A stretch of DNA of 64,000 bases from assembly GCF_047495875.1 (NCBI RefSeq), contig NC_092497.1, forward strand, positions 60,983,477 to 61,047,476. Direction: 5' to 3'. Position numbers and translations under genes: made by a program. The notes under the pieces were generated by a model. It saw nothing but the letters and a program-made list of their open reading frames with translations, searched no databases and was not told the DNA's origin. Every line of letters begins with the position of its first letter. Positions within the stretch are counted from its first letter, which is position 1. The DNA is from Pithys albifrons albifrons (taxonomy: Eukaryota > Chordata > Aves > Passeriformes > Thamnophilidae). Positions 1 through 13,096 of the stretch are shown here, piece by piece.

Positions 1-1341
1 TACAACAGGAAAAAACACAAGTTTGAGGAGGAAACGTATAATTTTTCCATTACAATCTGAAATTATTAAGAATTTTCTCCAATCTAAAACAACACTAAAA
101 ATTAGGATTGCGTCAGTTTTTTTCTACAGATGTTCAGTGCAAAGAACCTAAACCTGCTAAGGTTCAGATGTCCCTACATACAAGTATGTATTTAATGCTT
201 TTGCTTTTTCTTTATTAGTATCTGAAGTTATATTAACTATATTTAGTATCAGATCATCAGTATGAGTGTCCTATTTATCCTGCTGCTCTCCATTTTACTC
301 TTACCACCTGTAATTCACGTGACCCCCAGCTTTGTCTAGGTTGTTTTAATCCATTAACATTCTTCTAAAATTTCTTGCTTATACTCAACATTCTCAGTCC
401 CCACTTCCCACTGGCTATGCCATCTATTTTAGGAAGCTTCCTAGATAATTTAATATACCATGCTTGCGGACAAATGTAAAATCCATACAAAGAAACACAA
501 AAATCCATTCAACAATAAATAAGCTACCTACAATTCAGCTGCTTTTCTGAGATCCTGATGTCAGAATATGCACTATATTGTATGCATATTCTGATTGTAC
601 GACAGTAGTTCCCTGGAGAAAAACATTTTTGATTGCAAACAAAACCTTTCTTGAATTTTTGACCTTCTTTTTACACCTAAACCACATACAGCCTGTTCAA
701 TCTGCTATCCTATCCAATTTGGTACATCTACTCATAGCAGGGGAAATAAAACACATCTACACTGCAGTGTGGGTGCATGATATAGAGACAAGTCTTGGCT
801 CCAACATGATACAGCTTTCTGTGTTTGTATTTCTCCTCTTAGAACCTAAGGGAGTATCAGTATGGTGTACATCGTGATTATAACAGCTGAGATTAGCATT
901 ACCAAATAAAAAAAGGAGAATATTTGCATTACAGGCTGCTGTGCAATTTATCGTAAAGTAAGGTCTAAAAGTATGGTTCTTTTGGGATTTGACAAGAGAT
1001 GGCCTTTGGACTTCAAAAGTACCCTATCCCTCATGAAATTCTGCTCAGCTTTTCCTGAGATATTATGCATTAAAATTGCTGTTTCCATTCTGCTTTTATG
1101 TGCCTCAAGAAAACTTGGCCTATTTCTGGAACAGTAACTATCTTGACTGTCCTGAAGACCCCTGGAAATGCCATAAAGGCAGTAGTAAAGGGACTGTGTG
1201 GAGAACGCCTGGGAGTTGCAGCACAGTGGGAACCAGGACAGTGACAGGATAGCCCTCCAGTTTACCCAGCATCTGGTCCCTCCTCCACTAAGGGAGAAGT
1301 ACATCACTGAGCCACTGTTTTCCCCAAATAGAAAATGCTGA

Positions 1342-1925
1342 GAGACTGCAACGGGAAGAGGGTCCAGCAGGTCAAGGGATGTAATTGTGTCTTTGTACTC
1401 AGACCTAGTGAGCCATATCTGTAGTGCTGTGTCCAGTTCTGGGCTCCTCAGTACAAGAGGGACCAGAAGCTCGAGAGAGTCCAGCAGAGGCCACAAAGAT
1501 GATGAGGGATCTGGAGCAACTGCCTTTGTGATGAGAAATGCAGGAGCTGAGCCTGGTTAGTCTGGAGAGGGGAAGACTGAGAGGGGATCTCATTAACACA
1601 ATTAAATATCTCAGTGGTGGGTGCTAAGAGACTGGTACCAAACTCCTTTCAGTGGTGCCCAGCAACAGAATGAGAAGCAATAGCCACAAACTAAAACACA
1701 AGAAGTTTCAACTCAGCATGAGGAAGAACGTTCCACTGAGGGTGGCTGAGCACTGGCACAGGCTGCCCAGGGAGCACATGGAAACTCCTCTCTGGAAACA
1801 TTCCAAACCCACCTGGGTATGTTCCTGTGTCACCTGCTCCACCTGCCATGGCAGCAAGGTTGGACTGGGTGATCTCCAGAGGTCCCTTCCAACCCTAACA
1901 ATTCCAGGATTCTGTGAGTCAGGAC
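1342..1925 (+). mobile_element. CR1 LINE 3' fragment
   Basis: Matches the 3' part of avian CR1 by recall. It has a GAGGGTCCAGCAGGTCAAGG block, a GTGCTGTGTCCAGTTCTGGG block, the GGCTGCCCAGGGAGCACATG block, and then GGTGATCTCCAGAGGTCCCT. It ends in the terminal ATTCTGTG-type motif near 1910-1917. It is 5'-truncated, as usual for CR1, and diverged, with no intact reading frame. The long minus-strand open frame over 948-1496 is partly antisense to this element and is not a gene. Confidence 0.9.
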
Positions 1926-4544
1926 AGAGCTTCCTAAGCCAACCTCAGCTTCTACAACAGATATTCTGGTGATTGTGTCTCACCTGAAAATGCCAGATAG
2001 GGCCAAATGTACTGGCAGTAGAGGCGGAAGACAAATGCCAATCAATACTCAGCTGACCATCCACATTAAGAAGCATGAAGAGACCATACTTGGTCTCACC
2101 TTAGCATAACTTGGGTGTCAGCAGTCCCTGCACAATACAAAAAGCTCAAGTGAAGGACTGAAAATAAAGCACACTAAGAGATTCAGTGACACTCAGAGAA
2201 AACTGGTCTTTCTTTTAAAGTATTTGCACCAAAAAGAAAGGATACTCAAGCATTACATGAAAAAGCACTCATCTGTCCATTTGAGTGTAGTTTTGTATCG
2301 CAGGATTTTAAAACAATTAATAAATGTTCTATTTTAATTAATTATTACAAGAAATTTTTGCTGTTCCCACCTTCTTCAGAGCACAAGATAGATATAGCTT
2401 ACACTGTTCTGGCAGAAATTTGTAATCTCCCAGAGCTTGGTTTTTTCAAATTAAACACGGTCCTTTTACCATGGAGAGTTTGAGGAAACACAGAATGTCA
2501 ACAAAGCAAAATTTGTGTAATTTAATCAAATTGCTACCCTAGAGACAGGGACATCCAGTTTATGCTTTATCCTACTGTTCATGGTCCCATCAGTGACATC
2601 CAGTTTTGTCAATCTGTTTGCTGCATCCAGCTATTCTCACAGGCTAATTAGTTGTTGGCTGCTCTGGAGGAGACCATTTTAATGTTACGTATTCATATAC
2701 TACATAGCACAGTGAAACCTTGTTCACTGATTAGAGCCCTACTGGTACTACTAAAATAATTATGATACCACCCACATAAGAGGTGCCACACCAACATAGC
2801 ACTTAAAAGACCACCTGGAAGTGCTGAGGTGTGTAAAAGTAATGGGGAAAATAATTAAACAAGTTCTTTCAAACCCTTAGTAAGAAAAGTATTTCTTTTG
2901 TGAGTGGTTTGTGTTCTTTAAAATACATAGTTTTGTCTACCCTGCTTTATTCATCATTCACTTAAACACATGGTGTGACAAAAAAATCTGACAGTGCAAA
3001 TAATAAAACACTCCCCACCAAAAGTAATGTATTAATCAGTAGCCAAACCTCCAAACACTTCCCTCTTTCTGAGACTAACTCAGGAGCATAGTTTTAAAAC
3101 TAATTAGCAAGGTAACCTTTTTCCTCTTCCCTTAGGAAATCTGCTGTGGTCGATCTAAAAAATATCCAATACAAAATTCAAATCTAGGCTTCTTGCCAGC
3201 CATTACAGGACTAATTCCTACAACAACCCAGAGAATTTCAGCTACAGTGAGCGTGCAACTGAATATATGTTTACAGCTAAAGCACAAGGTGTGTTTGTTG
3301 CATAGAAACTTTCCATTTGTATTTTCCATTCTTAAGAGTTTACAAGATTTCACTGAAAATAGCAAGCTAGCAACATAATACCATACACATAAAACTACGC
3401 ACAGTAGCACACTTTGATTAATTTATGAATATTTAGATGAAATAGCATCAACTTTTCATTATCCACACACAGACGAACCAGAGGAACAGGAGTCTTCACA
3501 GTATTTTGTTACAACAAATGCAAATGCAAATGCAGAGGCATAAACTTGGTCAGCCACTGTGGCAGCACCTACATGGCAGGGCAGGTACACTCTGCAAGGT
3601 GGCACACAGCTGTGGGCTCTGGTTGTACCTCCTGTATCCACATGACACAACTGGTGTTGGGGCAAGAGCAGGTGAATGGCAGAAGTGGGATAAACGCCTT
3701 CCTAATCCATGAGAAGATCAAGAGGCACAGTGCCTTCCTGACCTTGGGCTGGTCAGAGAACAATGCCTGAGGCTAACATTAAATTTACTCCACTGGAGCA
3801 ACATGTGGGAAAAAACGTTTTTTAAAAAACTGCTTTTGTGTGTGGAGAGGCTGGGTTGTGCCTACAGCTCATGCACATTAGCATAGTACAAATACACCAA
3901 TACCACACAATACAAACATCCAATGTGTTAGCAGGATGGATCCTAAAATGTGCTTTTATGTGTTACACCTTTCACAAAGGAGATACAATCTTCTCTTACT
4001 TTCATATTGTCATATATACACATTAAATACACCTTGTGTATACCTCTGGAAATATTCCTAGTAGCAGTCGTTTTGATTTTATTTGCCCCCACAGGAAAAA
4101 GGAAAACACTTTAGAGAGCAAAAAATACCTATCTGCTCTTTAATCACACCTCAATTTCCCCAGGAAATCAAAAATACTGTTTTTAGTTGTCTACCTCTAG
4201 TTCACAGCTTTCATCTCCATGGAAAGAAACTCAGTTAGAAACTTATCAAGGAACTGAATTCAGAAAAGTCTAGGCTATGGCACAGTGAGTGGGGCAGTCT
4301 GCAGCTCTCAGGAGCAATCAGTAACCATCTTCTAATACTGTTCTGAATTCAGGCTCTACATAATCAGCTATGGCTTAACAGAAGAAACTGGCAAGTATTT
4401 GGCCAATTCAATAAGTTACTATGATATCTAGATGAAACAGGGTCTTATACAGCACTCTCATCACAGATCATTGGCTTCATAAGTGCAACTACTGGACTTG
4501 ATTTAACCATAGGCCAGGCATTATTCCCTTTATAAAATTAAGGT

Positions 4545-4990
4545 AATATGAAGACCACCCTGTTAATACAGCACTGGTCCCTCCTGCTGAGCATCCCCTG
4601 CTCCTCACCTCTGCCTGCAGTAACCCTGCAGAGGCCATTTCAGGCAGGGGACCACTTCAGACAGCACTGCCCCAAGGCACTGGCTGTTTGGCTGAAACGT
4701 CTCAGCCTGGTTTCAATCTTCTTGTCTATTGAGGACTGTAATCTCCTGGTGGAAAAAGCCTCAGACATCTGGTAAGCCCCTGACAAGAAGGCTCTAGAAA
4801 ACACGAGCTCAAGGACGCAGAGATGGTTCAGGCAGAGTGAAAATGTCATTGCCAAGCACACTCTGAAATAGGTATCCAGCAAGCGTTCCAAGCGAAGCAG
4901 GCTGTGATGTGCTCAGGGACGCTGCTTCCCAGACACTGCAGGGCACAGTGAAGCTGGACAGCATTGAACACCAAGCACTGGCTTCAGGAC
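4545..4990. other. GC-richer unique stretch in intron 2
   Basis: A CT/GC-richer patch in AT-rich intron, with open frames of 75 and 83 codons on opposite strands and no recognisable domain. It is not a repeat I can name. It could be a conserved non-coding element or an old unrecognised insertion. Confidence 0.25.
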
Positions 4991-5279
4991 AGAGTATTAG
5001 AGAGGAAAAAATATTAATCCTACTTCCATGTAATATTTGTTTACTCTTTATACTTCATTTAGTTTTCAACCACACAGCATTTGATTCTGTCCCTTTCTAA
5101 GATATTAATGGCTACTCCAAGACTTCATTACAAACAAACAAAGAAATTATTACTTGAAACCTGAGTCAGGAAATAGCAAAAGTTAGTGAAAGTATGGCAA
5201 TTCAATGCTTTACAGGGAAACAGCACAACAGGGTGAATTTTATAGGTGGAAAATCCAATCTGTCATGTCTTTTACTCAC

Positions 5280-5384
5280 CGTTTGATGACTTCGGTCACA
5301 GTAGCGCAGTCCAAAGTAATCTATTTCCACCAGGTTTAAGTGACGAAATACGTAGCTCAGGACAACCGACCCTTTCGTTGACTT
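5280..5384 (-). CDS. EPB41L4A: EPB41L4A coding exon 2 (35 codons, FERM F1 lobe)
   Basis: Second coding exon of EPB41L4A. It translates as [20 protein letters not shown] followed by [15 protein letters not shown]. The [12 protein letters not shown] core is the hallmark of the FERM F1 lobe in band 4.1 proteins, where a helix is followed by a strand. The acceptor is TTCTTTCCCACAG directly before AAG at 5382-5384. The donor is GTGAGT directly after ACG, at 5274-5279. The exon is 105 nt with phase 0 at both ends, so it joins exon 1 in frame and skipping it would keep the frame. The variable [11 protein letters not shown] stretch differs from the mammalian protein I remember at a few positions, as expected for a bird orthologue. 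The exon holds seven CpGs in an otherwise CpG-poor area. The next expected exon, beginning around YWLDP, was not found to the left. Confidence 0.95.
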
Positions 5385-5476
5385 CTGTGGGAAAGAATTC
5401 ACAGAGCCTATTCACAAAGATGCTCTGCCTTTGTCAACTATGTGCAGTGGCATTCATGCATTCAATTAGCTTTCTC

Positions 5477-5496
5477 AAAAAAAAAAAAAAAAAAAA
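5477..5496 (+). repeat. A20 homopolymer upstream of the exon 2 acceptor
   Basis: Twenty consecutive A on the plus strand, which is a T20 run on the transcribed minus strand, ending 92 bases before exon 2. It is too far from the AG to be the polypyrimidine tract itself, but it is a likely site of length variation near a splice site. Confidence 0.95.
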
Positions 5497-7141
5497 GAGG
5501 CAGTTCCCAGTGCCTTTAACAAAAATTTCAACAGTACAGATGAAAATATTTCGCCTTCATACACATTTGAACAGTAATTTTGTAAAATACTATTAGGAAC
5601 ATGGCAAGTCAGTAATTACACAGTACAAAGAGAACAAAATAACAACCAAACAAACAACCAGAAGCAAAAAACCCCAAACAAACCCAAAAATGGCAACTAA
5701 AAAAAAAAATCTCAAATTTTCTTGAATAACCACAGTGCTGGTGAACCTACCACTTTCCTGAAGCCACTATTTTTCAAATCAGGCACTTCCTCCAGACCTG
5801 TCACTCAAACCCTGACAATGGAGATCAGCAGGCAAAACTGCCCTTAAGATCTAACTTATATGTCATTAACTGCTCTGTTACTACTCTTTGTAGAGAATGT
5901 TTAGTTTTGCTTTTTTTTCAAATATGTTTGTATTTTTGATAGTAGAAGGGGGAGCAGTAGAACACCCTGATTGAAATCATCGCGGTTTCCCTGAACAGCA
6001 CTTAATTAAGTGCCTACAACAGTATTTGCAAACAATGCTGGGGACAACATTGAAAACAACATTGTGCTGTTGAGAATGCATTCTAAAAAGCTCACTTCCA
6101 CCTGAATGCCTCGTTTTTGTCGGTTCGCCTGGCAGCCAACAACACACATGAAAGATGGAGAATAATTACACAGAATGATCCCCCTCAGAATCAATTAGAG
6201 CCTTTGACTATTACAATCCTAAATTCCACAAGAAAATTTGGACATAATTCATAATTAGTTTTTGCTTAACTGCTTCATATTTTATAAGCTACTAAATTGT
6301 AGCTAAATTACCAGAGAGAAAAGAAACAAGAAGATGAAGCTGTGGGATGTTGATAGTGCTATTTAACTTTTTAGTATTTGAATAAATAATTTCAAAATTG
6401 AAATGGAAAACAATGCTGATTAAAAAATCCTTTATTTCAGCTTTACTGGTGAAGTATTAGTCACATAATAACAGTGAAGATTGATTCTTTTCTCTTTTCG
6501 GCAGACGCATTTGGTCAGGATTTGCACCTAGACACAAAGGGCCAATACAACAATTTCAGGTGGCCACTCATATTCAAAACAAGCCATGACAAGGTGAACA
6601 TCTCTGATAAGCTGGGAATTACATATCTATGCAGTTCACCAGATTTACTCTGTATTTGCTTAAATCAGGGGATGTTCTTGAAAGGTTTCCCTGTCTAAAT
6701 CCATCACAATTGTTGTTTAAACTAAGCAACTGCAATTACATATTCCTTCAGCATGTAGAGTGAGCCTTAATGATCAGCCACAAAGCAGAGAGCAATCTGG
6801 GGAAAACCATGACTAAGGTAAGCAGAATTTCACTAAATCTCATTTTAGCAAGCTGGATAAAGCAGAGCAATACAGTGATTTTATAATCAGATTCCTAAAC
6901 ATGAAACTGAACTTGGGCTGTCAGACAAAGTGAGACAAGAATCAGCAGTGGAGTGTCTATCAGGAGCACTAGAGCACAAAGACAGAACAAAGCAAAACAC
7001 ACTTTAAAAATTACAAAAAATACAGGTTAAATTATTAAGACTAAAGCAATAATTGTTCTGCCTTATCTTTAAATCAGTTGTCACTCAAAGAAGCAGAGAA
7101 GATATCCCACTAAGAAGGACACTGATATCTCATCATTCATA

Positions 7142-7200
7142 TGTTGGACTCAATGATCCTGACAGGTCTGTTCCAGCTCAGCATCTTCTATGATTCTGTG
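7142..7200 (+). mobile_element. CR1 LINE 3'-terminal stub
   Basis: About 60 bp resembling the last bases of CR1: GTTGGACTCAATGATCCTGA, then a degenerate GTTCCAGCTC segment, then TATGATTCTGTGTGATT. Length and divergence make this a very short truncated copy. Confidence 0.65.
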
Positions 7201-10200
7201 TGATTTAAAGCAAACTACCTTCACCATTATAACTGTTTTCATTATCATTTAAACAGTAGAACAATGCCTAGAGAATCGAGGATTGGACAGGCTTCTCTAG
7301 ACACTGGCACAAGAAAAGCTCAATATAAACAAGCAGCCCTGACTTCAAACAACTCATGCAGATAAACAATGGCAACGCTTCCCACTGGGCACTAAGCAAC
7401 ATTTTAGCCAAAAGGAACTCCACCATCAGTCACACAGAGTCACTGATTTTGACACAGTTAACCACACCATGGACATTAAAGCTTTAGAGAAGTTATAAAA
7501 AGGGTTACCTGCACTGTGGCTTACAAGAGAAATGGAGTGGTGCCCACCCAAGTCTTGCTGAGCTTCTGTGACTGTGTGAGGTTCAAATCTATTTGTTTTC
7601 AATGAGCTTCTACTTCTTGTCTGATCACTGTTATCCATAGTGTCAGCTGGTTTTATAAGCAGTACTAAAAATACTAATCAAGCCACAAAGATGAATCTGT
7701 CAACTTCCCATTCAGGCATCTTACAGTAACAGTACACACTCCTGGGAGTAATCAAAGAAGCTTAAGCCTTAGAAGAGTTCAACCGACACGACTCTGCACC
7801 AGGTTAGAATACAGCTACCCTTCTTGGCTGGAAGTCTTCTGCATCAGTCAGCTGAGGACTGCAATGGCTTCTACATAAGAGCTTTTGGGAGAGCTTTCCT
7901 TTCAGGGATGCTAAAGCTAGTGGTTATCCCCAAGACACACACACATTTGAAACCTGGTAAGGTTGAAATTCAAGCCTCCCTTCTTTCCTATCAGAGATAA
8001 GAGTTTTTTAACTGCTTTTTTACATATATTGCTAGGCACAAATGCCTGTTAATTTATTCTCTTGTCACAGGTCAGTTAACACTTCCATCGTGGCTGGTTC
8101 TGCCAAAACAGGTGGTCCAGCTACAGGGAAAGGCTGAGCAAAACCATCAGATTTACAGTGGCTGAGGCTTCTTCACCTCTACACCAGCAAGATGCTCAGA
8201 GCTTTGGTTACCCTCAGCCAAAACAGGCTGCACGTCCCTCTTCACCAACCCCTTTCAGATCTTTCAGCAATGCCCATGTGTGCACAAGGCAGTGCTTTGC
8301 AAGGGAACAGCCAGGACATGAGCCTGGACCTATTCTCACACCCTTCTAACCTCACCTTCCTCAGTATTTTCCCAGCATTGACAAGCACTCCTCAGGTAAA
8401 AAACAAACACTGACCCTTGGTGAAACCACTCCAACCTTATTTTCAATTGAAGTTCTCATTTTAAGACACATGACTTCAGGGTTTCATACAAGTAATTTGT
8501 CTCTTCCAGTGGAGTGAAGAAAGCAGCTTTGCTGATGAATCCCTAAGTGGCTACTTCTTAATCCTGAAGTACATTTCTACTTCATTTATAGATAGTTTTG
8601 CAAACTAAGAAAAAACATCTTATTTCCTCTGATAAGATTACAGCAAAACTCAGCAAAGCTGAAAACTAAAGCTATCAAAGACATTAACAGGATTACATTC
8701 ACATCATATGGCATTGCAAAAATTACATAATCTGTCTTGCATTAAGCTCAGACTTGCCAAAGTCTTGCATTCTTAGGGGTAAACCAAAGTATATTTAAAA
8801 ATATCATCAGCAATGCTTTCAAGAGAGAACAAAGAATTGTTTGAATGAGTCATAACATCTTGTTTTACATGTTAGCACTGTGTCTTCATAAACCAGAAAG
8901 GCAGGTTTCTACTGGCTAAAAAAATTACTGCCAGAACATTTAGGAGAAGGCTGATTTAATTGTACTTTTCTTAATGCAAAAGAAATTGTTCTTTTAAAAA
9001 GAATACATACATATATGTTTTAAGATAACCATATTGCAGTATATTTAGACATCAGGAACTCTTATCTTTCATACAGCTCATTAACTCCAGTGAGATATTT
9101 CTAGTTAGGTATTTTTAAATTTTCTCTCTTGGGTTCTACAGAGCCGTGAAGACCAAGTCAGAGCCATGACTGATGTTAACTGAATTTAAATAGAAAATGC
9201 CTGCCCCATTAGGATGGTAGTCCCTCTTTTGAAGAAAAACCTGCTATAAGTAGTGAAGCCTCTTTTTATTAGAATAGAATAACACATTACCTCTTTTAGT
9301 TCAAGAAATCATCCTGAAATATTTCTCCTGAAAGTAATTCAATCCACAGACTCTACTCCTTACAAACTCAGGAAAGTTAAGGAAGATTCAGAAGAATTTA
9401 TGAGCTCTTTCTAGAAACGTGCTTATAACTTTAGTTGAATACAACCTTCACCTTTTTGAGATGCCTTCCCCCATCAGAGAGTCACGTCTGATGCTGAAGT
9501 TATTATTCTGCTTAAATACTGGCAAGAGATAACAACACAGAGCAAGAACAAAAATTTTCTAAAGCTGAACAAGGGAGTTTCTAAGATAGTATGGGAAAAA
9601 AAGGAGGATGCTATGGGGGATTACACACAACCATGTTGAAGCACTCAGACTATGTAAAATCCCCACACCTCCCTGTCCCAGACAGGATTGTGTGGGTTAT
9701 GCTGCTAACAAGCCCTCCAAGTGGAAAGCACATTTGATCTTTGCCTATTCTTCCCCCTTACCTCAAGCTCAGAAAAGACTAGGGACCACACAGTTTTTCA
9801 TCACCTTCCACTGACACAAGCAGCAAGGCACAAACCTCAGAAATCAAAGATCTTGGTGGTTTCTAACAAGAATAAGGACCCCTTTCCCCCAAGGCAGTCA
9901 ACCACCTAATTTGCATACCACATGTTCAAGCAGAGAAAAAATCCTTAAATTAAAAATGCTAAACATGTACAAATATTCACCTAGATAAAACAGCTTGACC
10001 TTCATTTCCAGAATGCATGTCCAAGCAGAGAATTTACATTAGTGTTATTTTACATGTGCAGGCATTCCCCAACACAATCATATAATAGAATTAAATACTT
10101 TCAGGAACTGAGGATTTAACCAATGCAAATATAATTTGCACACGGCATTAAAATGAACCACCCAAAATGTGCTAATCCCTCCCTGCCTCTCTCCTCATCT

Positions 10201-11355
10201 TTCACTGACAACAGATATGCCAATCTGTTTTCAGAGGGTTTTTGTCTTAGAACTCCTTGGAAATTTATGGACACATGCACAGATCTCCCCATCACTCTTC
10301 CCAAGAACTTGACTTGGTACTTGATCTGCCTGCTGGATATAACATATGACACTGAATTCTAAGTGCTATATATTAAGATGCACATAGACTAGTTTTATTC
10401 TCACCAATGGTCAATCTAATGCATTCCAGTTAGAAAATGCTGTTCTAGAAAAATACCTGAAGGAGAAGTATTTTTCTGGTTTGCAATTATTGATTCTGTC
10501 ACAAATTTATCTGCTCAGGGGCCAGTCCCTTAAGAAAGGGATAGATCTCTAAGAGCACAGACTCCAGACAAATAAACATCTCCCCTTGTAACTACTGGTT
10601 GAAGTGCACTTTGAGGCATTGTCACAGATAGATTTAAACTGATCTATTTGACTCTGAAACATAGAAGAAAAATGTTAAAGAAATACTATTTTAAAAATAT
10701 TTGGCTTATGGGAAACCAGTTCAGTGGACTTCCTTTGCAGGGAGAAGTATGAGCAAGCACATTTATATGGTAAGGTAACAACTTGTACATGACACACACT
10801 ACATGAAATGCTCTAAGCAGAAACAAAAGTCCAGTGATGACAATAAAGGGCAAGTAGAGCAAGTACATGGGAAGACAACCAAATTCTGAAAATGTAATTA
10901 AATATTTACTAGTGCTTTAAAATTGATCTTTCATTTACCATGAATAATATTTTATAAAATGAAAGCAACTAGTTCGGTCTAGAGGAATTCTGACCATATA
11001 AACTTAATTTAAAAATCTGTTCACTGATCTATCCCCTAAAATTAACATTATCCAGTTCATTAACATCTACAATCACTGTATGACAGGTGAGTTAAGGTAC
11101 CAAGAATAATGCATTCCAAATTTTCACAGAAGAGAGCTCTTTTGAAGAACTGCATATCAATGAACATTTCCATCATTCTCAGGCACTTTGAATAATTCTA
11201 CATCTAAGAAAGGAACTTTCACCATAATAGTGAAATTTAAAAATACAACATACAACCACTCATTTGGAATGGTTATGATGTTGGTTATAATTATTTTTCT
11301 ATTTTTCAAAAACACTCCTCATGCATAGCTGTGTGACCTGATGCAACCCCTGGTC

Positions 11356-11628
11356 TGTCAAGGGCTTTCTGTGTCCTGATTAGGGATGCTTCAGAAACAC
11401 ACCACAAGCACCTGGAGAGGCAGAAGGCAAGTAACATGCCAAATGATAATGCATGAACTTCTCATGTGCTCTCACTGATTTGTTTTAAATAATTCCCCAT
11501 TAATATGGAAGGCACATCCCTGTGGACCCTCCAGAGACTGTGGAGCTGTGAGATAGGAGAACCTTTTCTCTAGGAAGCTGTGAGTGGCTCCATGGTCAAG
11601 CAGAGCTTCCATGGGTCTGTGGTGGAAG
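11356..11628 (+). repeat. Unclassified dispersed repeat, copy A
   Basis: This interval is closely matched, in inverted orientation, by 13842-14104. Long identical blocks include TGTGTCCTGATTAGGGATGC, CACCACAAGCACCTGGAGAG, CTCATGTGCTCTCACTGATT and TCTAGGAAGCTGTGAGTGGC. By eye the copies are roughly 85-90% identical, with small indels. I do not recognise the family. Beyond 11628 the similarity stops abruptly. It could be an LTR, a non-autonomous element, or a local inverted duplication. Confidence 0.85.
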
Positions 11629-13096
11629 TGTTACCCTCACAGAGAAAAGATGGTGTACTTAGTTTTGGCACATCTGTTCCAGTTAAAGTAAGCATCCCCT
11701 GTTTTCTTGGTCAGGACAGTTTCTGCAAAGTTTTTTCCCATTCTTTAGAGTCTTCCTTGAAACCTTCCTCCAATTAACTAATTGCAGTTTTAAAAGTCTG
11801 GTTTTGATGTTGCTTATTTTGGCATTCTTGATTTCCATTTTGCCTCCTTTTCACTCTTCCTGCAGAACACTGAACTTATCATTTGCAGAATAAATACATA
11901 GGTACAAACTTGTTTCTTTCAGTCATCCAGCTGCGGTATGTTTGGTTCTATTCCTCCTCTTTGATAGACTTTACAATTTCTGCCTATGGGCAAAAGGAAT
12001 TTAAGTACAAAAACCTCAATTCTAACATTCCTGTCTTTTCCTATGGTCATGTATCTAATCACTTCTACTAAAATAGTTGTTCAATGAATTTTCATGGCAC
12101 ATATTAAGTTTGTGTGCACTGCACTTTTTGAGCTTAAGAATCTGTAATTTAAATATGTCACTCACTTTACTTAACTGCTTTAAGTGGAAGACTGACAGGG
12201 GAGAATGTCAGTAAAGAACTGAACTCTAAAAGGCTTTTAGAAAGAGGAAATGTTAAAAATTAAAGAGTAGATACTCACTTTGTCACTACTATTTCAGCTG
12301 CTAAGCAAAGCAGTAATACTATTATAGTCTTGTTATAAGAAGTTGGCTCAAACTGTTAGCTGACAGAATGAAGAAAAGGTTTTTGTGTTGGATCGTTTGG
12401 GGATTTTTACGAGCAAGAAGAATGGGAAGGAGAAAATGTCAGTATACATCTTGTTTTGCCATTTCATTCAGTCAGCAGGAAGAGCTCTACTGTCAGAACT
12501 GAGCATACCTGCGAAAGCTTGTTTGTACAGAGCTCCACAAGACTGACTAAAAACCAAACAAACTTCCCATGCTCCTCCCTAAGCAAACCCCAAACTTGGT
12601 GTCCTGATTAGCACTTGGTCTCAACCCTGGAGACACCATTAGGCTCTTGGCCATATTTCCGCTCAAGCTGCCTGCTTTTAGTTTTCTCAGGATAACTGTT
12701 TCTGCTTTCTGACTTTTACCTGGGTCACTCCACCTCTTTTTTGTCCCCTGTAGCATTAATTTTCTTTCTCAAAGTCTTTTCAAAGTTCTGGTCATGGAGT
12801 CACAATTTATGATGGTAATTCCCAAATAAGTTCTCAAATTTTTAAGCCTTTCCAACTCTCCATGTTAAAGAATAAGAGCTACAACAAATATAACATAGAA
12901 GTTTAAATCAACATCTTCAAATAATTTTACACCTTAGAGATCTATATCAAGCTCAGTTCAAAAATATTTTTTACTAATTTCTTATATTTTGCTTCATCAA
13001 AAGCAATAGTGTTAGCATTAGACTGTTTTGTTTACAATTTGATTCAGTTAAAAACTCTGTTCCCTTATCAGTCAAGAGATACTACAAGAGAAAAAT

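Larger units (their letters stand above)
1..5279 (-). other. EPB41L4A: Start of EPB41L4A intron 2 (continues past left edge)
   Basis: Sequence downstream of the exon 2 donor. It contains a CR1 tail at about 1342-1925, a GC-richer stretch at about 4545-4990, and a short octamer cluster at 3518-3531. I looked for the next FERM exon (YWLDP and following) on the minus strand and did not find it, so intron 2 should extend beyond position 1. Confidence 0.85.

Noticed and set aside
948..1496. 182-codon minus-strand open frame
   Set aside because: Its 5' part is antisense to the CR1 fragment and the rest shows no motif or splice context.
1..5279. Next EPB41L4A FERM exon (YWLDP...) within the left end
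   Set aside because: I searched the minus strand for its coding pattern and found no match. It should lie beyond the window.
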